Of a stretch of DNA of 64,000 bases, positions 1-9,385 are shown in pieces (within the stretch, counting starts at the first letter, position 1; the number at the start of each line of letters is the position of its first letter). This stretch comes from Theocolax elegans (lineage: Eukaryota; Arthropoda; Insecta; Hymenoptera; Cerocephalidae). Below the pieces are notes generated by a model that was not told the DNA's origin, made no database searches, and was given only the letters and a program-made list of their open reading frames with translations. The stretch is taken from contig CM047425.1 of NCBI GenBank assembly GCA_026168455.1, positions 46,696,362-46,760,361 of the forward strand, written 5' to 3'. The position numbers were made by a program, and so were the translations under genes.

Positions 1-922
1 CGAATTCATGTAAGTTTCCGCTTGCATCGTATAAATTCAATAATCTATTATGCAGCGTTTGCACTCTTAAGGCGTAATCACCAACACTTTCGCCTGGATA
101 TTGTTGAATTACTTTTAAATCCATAAGAGCTTTGTCTGCGCTCCCAATATTGCTATACTGTATATTTAGATCTGTTAATAGTTCTTCAATAGTGACATAC
201 TGTGTTAGTCTAGCCGTGTATGCATCCGCGACCCTACCCTTAAATTTATTCTCAAGAGAAGTTAATATCCATTTTTCCGATTGCGGTCCGTACGTTTCTA
301 CCACGTCGCGCACTGATTTACTAAATATAGGTAACATATCAGGATTTCCGTCATAAGAAGGAATCAATTTTAATGCATGATGAAATTCCGGAATATTCAT
401 AAAATCATAACGTCCGCTTTCTTGTTCTACTGGGTTTGAATTCGTGAAACATACTTTTCGGTCAAATTTATGATTTAAGCAGGGGTTGATACTATTACTC
501 GGATATTGTAAATTAAAATTTTTATCGAATGGATTAGTTTACGGTTTAAATCGCAGGTTATTCACCGAATTTGATACATCAAAAGTTTTATTTGTATTTT
601 GTAAATGTGCCGGTTTGATTTTCATTGATATTTGTTCGCGATTTTCTTTAGCAACATATTCGTTTAACATTTGATTAACTTGATTTATTTTGCTATTTAG
701 TGTTATAAATTCATCGACGGAGAATTGACTAGAATTAAATTTAGCAAGATCCAGTAACTTACGCAACGCGGTATCTAGAACTAAAATAGAAGGACATGCC
801 ACTGCGACGTCAGCTATAGCGAAAGCGACAATTAACTTCATGTCTTTATCGTCAATTTCATTCCATTCATCTTTTTTAATATTAAATACACTTGTTGGGT
901 TCTCCACGCAATTTTGTGCCAT
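1..922 (-). pseudogene. gag: Ty3/Gypsy-type gag remnant, 5' part, interrupted by a stop
   Basis: The reading frame starts at an ATG ending at 922 and runs leftwards for 127 codons to a TAA at 539-541. The same frame then continues open to the window edge for about 178 more codons. The downstream part has the usual look of an LTR-retrotransposon Gag: a start like IPSYDGNPDMLPIF, then a helical region ending in a PGESVGDYALRVQTL-like motif. That motif matches the PGES.xDyxxRvxxL signature of Gypsy-class capsids. The N-terminal 127 residues are acidic and helical. A single in-frame nonsense codon in an otherwise continuous frame suggests a recently dead copy, or a sequencing error. The gene is truncated by the window boundary, so nucleocapsid and pol are not visible. 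Assignment to a Gypsy lineage rests on motif resemblance only. Confidence 0.6.
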
Positions 923-929
923 TTTTTTT

Positions 930-1595
930 GTTTTTATTCAATATTCAATTAATAATTTTATGATTAGTAACATAATTTAATGTTTGAGTATTTTATTAAT
1001 AATAGTTATATATGTGATAATATAATTATAAATAAATTATCATATTTTACATTACCCGGCAACGGAAGATTCACGACGGACACGGTAACCTCGGGAGAAT
1101 AATTGTATGGTATATAAAGATTTTTGTACTTTCCATATGTTTCCAACGATGGATGCGATGATAATCACCTTCATACTTCTTTCCTCAAAATTGAATACTG
1201 ACTGTAATACTGACTATCTTCACAAACGGTACCCCATACCTAGCACCACTTTATTTATGTTAAGTGTGGTAAAGTACAAAAATACGATCCTCTTTGTAAG
1301 ATATTTGTATTACTCGCTGGTTGGATGCTGGTTGGTTGATGCTAGGCTGGTTGGTGTTTGCTGCTAGGTTGCGGCTGCTGGTTGGCGTTTGAGCAGTTGA
1401 GTAATAAGGCTGCCTGGAGGTGATACCTGAAGAGGCCGTTCCGTCATGTTTCGATGCCGGTCGTTGTAGAGAGTCGAACGGGCATAGGTTCGACGTTAAT
1501 CGCTTGTTTTACTTCTGTATGTGAACTGATCTGAACTGTTCCTTTTGTTTATATATGTAACTCATTGCCCTACATAATTGCCTGAGTCCTCAACA
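930..1595 (-). mobile_element. Candidate 5' LTR and leader of the gag-bearing element
   Basis: Upstream of the minus-strand gag, the minus strand has a TGTTGAGG start at 1595. It also has a TATATAAA box near 1550, an initiator-like TCAGTTCA about 25-30 bases after that, and an AATAAA near 1250. This promoter-then-polyA order is what an LTR would show. The interval also contains a GGTTG/GCTGG-rich low-complexity stretch (1316-1400). I could not identify the 3' LTR end, a convincing primer-binding site or a matching second LTR (it would lie left of the window), so the boundaries are guesses. Confidence 0.3.
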
Positions 1596-1859
1596 TGTGT
1601 ATCGTTTTCTCGTCAGGTGTTGTAATGCCTCCACGAAATCGTCAGCGGGGCGGTGTTAGTGACCCGAGAGTCAGCGTTACTCCTCGTCGTTTGAGCTCAT
1701 TGAACTCGACGTCAGCAGTTTATTCTTTACCGTGCGCCGGCGGTCGTGCTCCGATTCGGATTGATTTAGCATCAGCATTTTGTTACTTATATTTAATTTA
1801 TATATATTGTATTTATATATTATAAGTGACGTGTTGCCACACGTAACAATATGTATCAC
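1596..1859. other. Unassigned spacer between LTR candidate and satellite
   Basis: A moderately GC-rich block (1620-1770) contains a short open frame starting at 1625 (MPPRNRQRGG...), about 66 codons and arginine-rich. I do not recognise it, and it has no supporting homology that I can see. It is followed by an AT-rich stretch (1785-1825) of TATATA/ATTTAT. The satellite begins directly after it. Confidence 0.3.
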
Positions 1860-2438
1860 ATAACAATGTCAGATTTAATTGGAGAATTTATTTATCAGAT
1901 AACAATTTTCAAATTTTGTTTAGAATAACACAATACTTGCGGGTTTTGCCACCTTCTGAAAGGTGTTTTTCAAAATACTTTTCGATTACAGTTTGATTCT
2001 AGTTCTTTAATTGCAGAAATTTCTCACATGAATATTTTTTAATATTTAAAAAAATGTTTAATTAAAATTAAGAGAAATAGATAAAATAAGGGTGTTAGAA
2101 ATCAAATTATTTATTTATCAGATAACAATGACAAAATCAGTTGCAGAATTTATATATCAGATAACAATTTTTAAAGTTTGATTAGAATAACACAATACTT
2201 GCGGGTTTTGACACCATCTATGTAGGTGTTTTTCAAAATACTTTTCGATTTCAGTTTGATTCTAGTTCTTTCAATTGCAGATATTTCTTACATGAATATT
2301 TTGTAATATTTAAAAAATGCTTAATTAAAATTAAGAGAAATAGATAAAATAAATGTGTTAGAAATCAAATAATTTTTTTATCCGATAAGAATGTCAAAAT
2401 CAATTGCAGAATTTATATATCAGATAACAATTTTTAAA

Positions 2439-2663
2439 GGAGTCCGCCAATAAGAATAAAGACGATCCAAGACGTATAAATCATGCATTATCTTTTACTT
2501 TTACTAGCAATATTTCATTTGCAAAAAAAATTATTTTCGGGAAATGAAAGGAAAAGCCAAAATTAACCGACAAAGTTTCATTTTTAACATTGCAAGTATA
2601 TCTATATATACAAATTTTGAATGTATATAGATATACTTCAAATGCTTTCCGTTGGCGATCTCC
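2439..2663. mobile_element. Small inverted-repeat insertion (MITE-like) in one monomer
   Basis: About 225 bp of non-satellite sequence interrupts the monomer between ...TTTTTAAA and TTTGTTTAG.... Its two ends are inverted copies of GGAGNNCGCCAA: GGAGTCCGCCAA on the left, and GGAGATCGCCAA when the right end is read on the other strand. A second internal dyad occurs around 2596-2637 (AGTATATCTATATA / TATATAGATATACT). No coding capacity is evident. I do not see other copies of this insertion in the array, so it entered one monomer and was not amplified. The target-site duplication is not clear. Confidence 0.55.
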
Positions 2664-4402
2664 TTTGTTTAGAATAACACAATACTTGCGGTTTTTGTCA
2701 CCTTCTGGGAAGGTGTTTTTCAAAATACTTTTCGATTTCAGTTTGATTTTAGTTCTAACAATTGCAGAAATTTTTTATATGAAAATTTTGTAATATTTAA
2801 AAAAAGGTTAATTAAAATTAAAAGAAATAGTTAAAATAAGGGAGCTACAAATCAAATAATTTATTTATCCGACAAGAATGTCAAAATCAATTGCAGAATT
2901 TATATATCAGATAACAATTTTTAAAGTTTGATTAGAATAACACAATACTTGCGGGTTTTGACACCATCTATGTAGGTGTTTTTCAAAATACTTTTCGATT
3001 TCAGTTTGATTCTAGTTCTTTCAATTGCAGATATTTCTTACATGAATATTTTGTAATATTTAAAAAATGCTTAATTAAAATTAAGAGAAATAGATAAAAT
3101 AAATGTGTTAGAAATCAAATAATTTATTTATCCGACAAGAATGTCAAAATCAATTGCAGAATTTATATATCAGATAACAATTTTTAAAGTTTGTTTAGAA
3201 TAACACAATACATGCGGTTTTTGTCACCTTCTGGGAAGGTGTTTTTCAAAATACTTTTCGATTTCAGTTTGATTTTAGTTCTAACAATTGCAGAAATTGT
3301 TTATATGTAATTTTTGTAATATTTGAAAAAAGGTTAATTAAAATTAAAAGAAATAGATAAAACAAGGGAGTTAGAATTCAAATTATTCATTTATCAGATA
3401 ACAATGTCAGAGTCAATTGCAGAATTTATTTATCCGATAGCAGTTTTCAAATTTTGTTTAGTATAACACAATACTTGCGGATTTTGTCACCTTCTGGGAA
3501 GGTGTTTTTCAAAATACTTTTCGTTTTCAGTATGATTTTAGTTCTAACAATTGCAGAAATTTTTTATATGAAATTTTTGTAATATTTAAAAAAAAGGTTA
3601 ATTAAAATTAAAAGAAATAGATAAAATAATGGAGTTAGAATTCAAATTATTCATTTATCAGATAACAATGTCAGAGTCAATTGCAGAATTTATTTATCCG
3701 ATAGCAGTTTTCAAAGTTTGTTTAGTATAACACAATACTTGCGGGTTTTGTCACCTTCTGGGAAGGTGTTTTTCAAAATACTTTTCGATTTGAGTTTGAT
3801 TTTAGTTCTAACAATTGCTGAAAATTTTTATATAAAATTTTTGTAATATTAAAAAAATCTTCAATTAAAATTAAAAGAAATATATAAAATAAGGGAGATA
3901 GAATTCAAATTATTCATTTATCAGATAACAATGTCAGAATCAATTGCAGAATTTATTTATCCGATAAGAGTTTTCAAAGTTTGTTTAGTATAACACAATA
4001 CTTTCTGGTTTTGACACTATCTATGTAGATGTTTTTCATAATACTTTTGGATTTCAGTTTGATTTTAGTTCAATAAATTGCAGAAATTTTTTATATGAAA
4101 ATTTTGTAATACTTAAAAAAATGTTTAATTAAAATTAAGAGAAATAGATAAAATAAAAGTGTTAGAAATCAAATAATTTATTTATCCGACAAGAATGTCA
4201 AAATCAATTGCAGAATTTATAAATCAGATAACAATTTTTAAAGTTTGTTTAGAATAACACAATACTTGCGGGTTTTGTCACCTTCTGGGACGGTGTTTTT
4301 CAAAATACTTTTCGATTTCTGTTTGATTTTAGTTCTATAAATTGCAGAAATATTTTATACGAAATTTTTGTAATATTTAAAATAAGGTTTTATTAAAATT
4401 AA

Positions 4403-4627
4403 TGTTGCGTATGGAGAACGTGATCGGAAAGGGCCGAATAAAAAAGTGATCGGACGCCGGGACTCGAACCGAGAATCCGCGGGTTTCCAGTCACGAGATC
4501 TAACCACTAGGCCACCGTCCGCGATTTCTTGTTGTAGTTGCATTCGTCATGATATTTCGTGTTTTCGGTCATCCTACACCGTTCTCACTCACGCACCGAT
4601 CCGCGCGTAGATGTTACCTACGTAACA
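4403..4627 (-). mobile_element. TTAA-flanked element carrying one tRNA-like unit (short form, copy 1)
   Basis: This 225-bp insertion splits a satellite monomer exactly at TTAA, and TTAA occurs on both sides (4399-4402 and 4628-4631). Its ends are inverted: TGTTGCGTA at the start, and TGTTACGTA-like (here TGTTACGTAGG) when the end is read on the other strand. The minus strand of 4451-4521 holds a tRNA-like sequence. It has an A-box-like TGGCCTAGTGG, a perfect B box GGTTCGAGTCC, six acceptor base pairs (CGGACG/CGTCCG) and a GGA triplet in a CTGGAAA loop context. A run of six T (AAAAAA on the plus strand near 4440-4446) follows about ten bases downstream and could end Pol III transcription. The anticodon arm is distorted (loop about 10 nt), so this is tRNA-derived and not a normal tRNA gene. 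It is the only single-unit copy and may be the ancestral form. Confidence 0.8.
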
Positions 4628-4930
4628 TTAAGAGAAATAGATAAAATAAGGGAGTTAGAATTCAAATTATTCATTTATCCGATAACAATGTTAGAATTAA
4701 TTGCAGAATTCATATATCAAATAACTATTTACAAAGTTTGATTAGAATAACACAATACTTGCGGGTTTTAACACCATCTTGGAAGGTGTTTTTCAAAATA
4801 CTTAACAATTTCAGTTTGATTTTAGTTCGTTCAATTGCAGAAATTTTTGTAATATTTAAAAAAATGTTTAATTAAAATTAAAATAAATAGATAAAATAAG
4901 AGATAGAATTCAAATTATTCATTTATTAGT

Positions 4931-5339
4931 GTCACGGACGTTTCCGCGCTACTTAGGTGTACCAGAAGGATAGAGTGAGCGATAAGGTGTCTCGACTAAT
5001 GTAAGCGTTGCATTGCAGCACGGACGTTAGCTCGATGGTCAGAGTACGATATTCATAATCCAAGGTCCGTGTGTTCGAATCCCGTCGTCCGCCTTTTTTC
5101 GCTCCTCGCCTTTTTAATCCGTAACCGATGGCATCCCTTGTGTGTCAGAGTGCGGTTGGTCGGTTATGACTCTGGCACGTGACGAACCTACAATACTCAC
5201 GAATCCTACCTTATCCTCCGTCATGTTAATTAATAAGTTAATTGTGTCTCAGTTATGCCCAAAACCCATTCTCCGCGCGTTATGTCCTCTGAGCTGCAGA
5301 GAAAAATAATATCGACACTTCACCGAGCGAGCGAGCCTC
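4931..5339 (+). mobile_element. tRNA-Met-like SINE-type element, copy 1
   Basis: About 409 bp of GC-richer sequence is inserted in the array. It is flanked by two near-identical ~25-bp stretches of satellite (left copy ending about 4929, right copy from 5340) that occur once in an uninterrupted monomer, which looks like a long target-site duplication. Positions 5021-5091 resemble an elongator tRNA-Met: acceptor CGGACG/CGTCCG, intact D stem GCTC/GAGT, CAT triplet in TTCATAA, and a B-box-like GTTCGAATCC. A T6 run lies immediately after (5094-5099). The anticodon stem is poorly paired. Downstream lies a ~240-bp body without an A-tail. This copy differs from copies 2-6 by ACGATATTC against ACGAGATTC, and it shares GAGCGAGCGAG with copy 6. 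A tRNA-derived SINE is the best description, but the missing 3' tail leaves it open. Confidence 0.75.
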
Positions 5340-7985
5340 GTTAGAATTTAAATTATTCATTTATCAGATAACAAAGTCAGATTTAAGTGGAGAATTTATT
5401 TATCCGGTAACAATTTTCAATGATTGTTTAGAATAACTCAATACGTGGGGGTTTTCACACCCTCTATCAATATACATATCAAAATACAACATCAAAAACA
5501 TTTATATAATATAACATCAAAATACATTTCGATTTCAGTCAGATTTTAGTTCTTTCAATTGCAGAAAATTTTTATATAAAATTTTTGTAATATTAAAAAA
5601 ATCTTCAATTAAAATTAAAAGAAATATATAAAATAAGGGAGATAGAATTCAAATTATTCATTTATCAGATAACAATGTCAGAATCAATTGCAGAATTTAT
5701 TTATCCGATAAGAGTTTTCAAAGTTTGTTTAGTATAACACAATACTTGCGGGTTTTGTCACCTTCTGGGAAGGTGTTTTTCAAAATACTTTTCGTTTTCA
5801 GTATGATTTTAGTTCTAACAATTGCAGAAATTTTTTATATGAAATTTTTGTAATATTTAAAAAAAGGTTAATTAAAATTAAAAGAAATACATAAAATAAG
5901 GGAGTTACAATTCAAATTCTTCATCTATCAGATAACAATGTCAGATTCAATTGGAGAATTTATTTATCCTATAGCAGTTTTCAAAGTTTGTTTAGTATAA
6001 CTCAATACTTGCGGGTTTTGTCACCTTCTGAGAAGGTGTTTTTCAAAATACTTTTCGATTTCAGTTTGATTTTAGTTCTTACAGATGCAGAAATTTTTTG
6101 CGTGAATTTTTTGTAATATTTAGAAATATGTTTAATTAAAATTAAAAGAAATAGTTAAAATAAGGGAGTTAGAAATCAAATAATTTATTTATCCGACAAG
6201 AATGTCAAAATCAATTGCAGAATTTATATATCAGATAACAATTTTTAAAGTTTGATTAGAATAACACAATACTTGCGGGTTTTGACACCATCTATGTAGG
6301 TGTTTTTCAAAATACTTTTCGATTTCAGTTTGATTCTAGTTCTTTCAATTGCAGATATTTCTTACATGAATATTTTGTAATATTTAAAAAATGCTTAATT
6401 AAAATTAAGAGAAATAGATAAAATAAATGTGTTAGAAATCAAATAATTTATTTATCCGACAAAAATGTCAAAATCAATTGCAGAAATTATATATCAGATA
6501 ACAATTTTTAAAGTTTGTTTAGAATAACACAATACTTGCGGTTTTTGTCACCTTCTGGGAAGGTGTTTTTCAAAATACTTTTCGATTTCAGTTGGTTTCT
6601 AGTTCATTCAATTGCAGATATTTCTTACATGAATATTTTGTAATATTTAAAAAATGCTTAATTAAAATTAAGAGAAATAGATAAAATAAAAGTGTTAGAA
6701 ATCACATAATTTATTTATCCGACAAGAATGTCAAAATCAATTGCAGAATTTATAAATCAGATAACAATTTTTAAAGTTTGTTTAGAATAACACAATACTT
6801 GCGGGTTTCGTCACCTTCTGGGAAGGTGTTTTTCAAAATACTTTTCGATTTCAGTTTGATTTTAGTTCTAACAATTGCAGAAATTTTTTATATGAAATTT
6901 TTGTAATATTTAAAAAAAAGGTTAATTAAAATTAAAAGAAATAGATAAAATAAGGGAGTTAGAATTCAAATTATTCATTTATCAGATAACAATGTCAGAT
7001 TCAATTGGAGAATTTATTTATCCGATAGCAGTTTTCAAAGTTTGTTTAGTATAACTCAATACTTGCGGGTTTTGTCACCTTCTGGGAAGGTGTTTTTCAA
7101 AATACTTTTCGATTTCAGTTTGATTTTAGTTCTTACAGATGCAGAAATTTTTTGCGTGAATTTTTTGTAATATTTAGAAATATGTTTAATTAAAATTAAA
7201 AGAAATAGATAAAATAAGGGAGTTAGAAATCAAATAATTTATTTATCCGACAAGAATGTCAAAATCAATTGCAGAATTTATATATCAGATAACTATTTTC
7301 AAATTTTGATTAGAATAACACAATCCTTGCGGGTTTGGCACCATCTTGGAAGGTGTTTTTCATAATAGTATTTGTTTTCAGTTTGATTTTAGATCTATCA
7401 ATTGCAGAAATTTTTTGCGTGAATTTTTTGTTATATTTAAAAAAAGGTTAATTAAAATTAAAAGAAATAGATAAAATAAGGGAGTTAGAATTCAAATTAT
7501 TCATTTATCAGATAACAATGTCAGAGTCAATTGCAGAATTTATTTATCCGATAACAGTTTTCAATGTTTGTTTAGTATAACACAATGCTTGCGGGTTTTG
7601 TCACCTTCTGGGAAGGTGTTTTTCAAAATACTTTTCGATTTCAGTTTGATTTTAGTTCTAACAATTGCAGAAATTTTATATATGAAATTTGTGTAATATT
7701 TAAAAAAAGATGAATTAAAATTAAAAATAGATAAAATAAGGGAGCTAGAATTCAAATTATTCATTTATTAGATAACAATGTCAGATTCGATTACAGAATA
7801 TATTTATAAGATAACAATTTTTAAAGTTTGATTAAAATAACACAATACTTGCGGGTTTTGACACCTTCAGGGACGGTGTTTTTCAAAATACTTTTCGATT
7901 TCTGTTTGATTTTAGTTCTATAAATTGCAGAAATATTTTATACGAAATTTTTGTAATATTTAAAATAATGTTTTATTAAAATTAA

Positions 7986-8673
7986 TGTTGCGTATGGAGA
8001 ACGTGATCGGAAAGGGCCGAATAAAAAATTGATCGGACGCCGGGACTCGAACCGAGAATCCGCGGGTTTCCAGTCACGAGATCTTACCACTAGGCCACCG
8101 TCCGCGATTTCTTGTTGTAGTTGCATTCGTCATGATATTTCGCGTTTTCGGTCATCCTACACCTCCTACACCTCCGGATTATTTTTATTCATCATTAACT
8201 CTTCTTTATCGACGCGTATCTCGGATCCGCTGCGTGGAACTTCTGACTTCACGGGGACGAAACGCTTTCATTTATTCATTTTCGAGGCTCGTTCGCTCGG
8301 TACACTTAATTATTTTTTCTTCATTAATTAGACCACGGAGGATAATGTAGGAACTGTTTTTTACGTGGGTTCGTTCACTCAAAAGAGATACCAGCAGTGA
8401 ATTAGTGGATTTAATTAGTGGATACTCCCGCACATGGAATGCCATGTATGTTGCGTATAAAGAAGGTGATAGGAGAGGACCGAATAAAAAATTGATCGGA
8501 CGCCGGGACTCGAACCGAGGATCCGCGGGTTTCCAGTCACGAGACCTAACCACTAGGCCACCGTCCGCGATTTCTTGTTGTAGTTGCATTCGTCATGATA
8601 TTTCGCGTTTTCGGTCATCCTACACCGTTCTCACTCACGCACCGATCCGCGCGTAGATGTTACGTACGTAACA
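7986..8673 (-). mobile_element. TTAA-flanked element, dimeric long form, copy 2
   Basis: This 688-bp element has TTAA on both sides (7982-7985, 8674-8677) and TGTTGCGTA / TACGTAACA ends. It contains two head-to-tail modules, each with a minus-strand tRNA-like unit (8034-8104 and 8497-8567) followed by a T6 run. Between them is a ~300-bp spacer with a CGAGGCTCGTTCGCTCGGT block. The second unit has a fully paired D stem (GGCC/GGTC); the first has one mismatch (GGCC/GATC). An internal TGTTGCGTA near 8448-8456 marks where the second module begins. Diagnostic variants are CTCGGATCC in the spacer and CACATGGAATGCC. Confidence 0.8.
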
Positions 8674-8976
8674 TTAAGAGAAATAGATAAAATAAGGGAG
8701 TTAGAATTCAAATTATTCATTTATCCGATAACAATGTTAGAATCAATTGCAGAATTCATATATCAAATAACTATTTACAAAGTTTGATTAGAATAACAAA
8801 ATACTTGCGGGTTTTAACACAATCTTGGAAGGTGTTTTTCAAAATACTTAACAATTTCAGTTTGATTTTAGTTCGTTCAATTGCAGAAATTTTTGTAATA
8901 TTTAAAAAAATGTTTAATTAAAATTAAAATAAATAGATAAAATAAGAGTTAGAATTCAAATTATTTATTTATTATT

Positions 8977-9385
8977 GTCACGGACGTTTCCGCGCTACTT
9001 AGGTGTACCAGAAGGATAGAGTGAGCGATAAGGTGTCTCGACTAATGTAAGCGTTGCATTGCAGCACGGACGTTAGCTCGATGGTCAGAGTACGAGATTC
9101 ATAATCCAAGGTCCGTGTGTTCGAATCCCGTCGTCCGCCTTTTTTCGCTCCTCGCCTTTTTAATCCGTAACCGATGGCATCCCTCGTGTGTCAGAGTGCG
9201 GTTGGTCGGTTATGACTCTGGCACGTGACGAACCTACAATACTCACGAATCCTACCTTATCCTCCGTCACGTTAATTAATAAGTTAAATGTGTCTCAGTT
9301 ATGCCCAAAACCCATTCTCCGCGCGTTATGTCCTCTGAGCTGCAGAGAAAAATAATATCGACACTTCACCGAGCGTGCGAGCCTC
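8977..9385 (+). mobile_element. tRNA-Met-like SINE-type element, copy 2
   Basis: The tRNA-like unit is at 9067-9137, directly followed by a T run. The right satellite duplicate starts at 9386. Diagnostic variants are GTTAAATGTGTC in the body and GAGCGTGCGAG near the 3' end. Confidence 0.75.

Noticed and set aside
5021..5091. Functional elongator tRNA-Met gene
   Set aside because: The CAT triplet and D stem are good, but the anticodon stem hardly pairs and the T stem has a mismatch.
4931..5235. TGTCACGGA / TCCGTCACG as terminal inverted repeats of the Met-like element
   Set aside because: The right copy lies ~120 bases inside the element, not at its end, and the match is only about nine bases.
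7561..7764. Recurrent 60-80 codon open frames in satellite monomers
   Set aside because: Low-complexity Asn/Lys/Ile-rich translations of AT-rich satellite. Frames are not kept between monomers.
8034..8567. Functional tRNA-Ser (GGA triplet) genes
   Set aside because: A and B boxes and most stems are present, but the anticodon loop is about 10 nt with a mismatched stem, and one T-stem pair and one acceptor pair are missing. tRNA-derived is the safer call.
8029..8656. Recurrent 62-105 codon open frames on both strands within each TTAA element, repeated at 13, 18, 23, 31, 35 and 42 kb
   Set aside because: They are identical only because the element is copied. They run through tRNA-like sequence on both strands at once, and they change length with single indels. 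There is no protein-like conservation.
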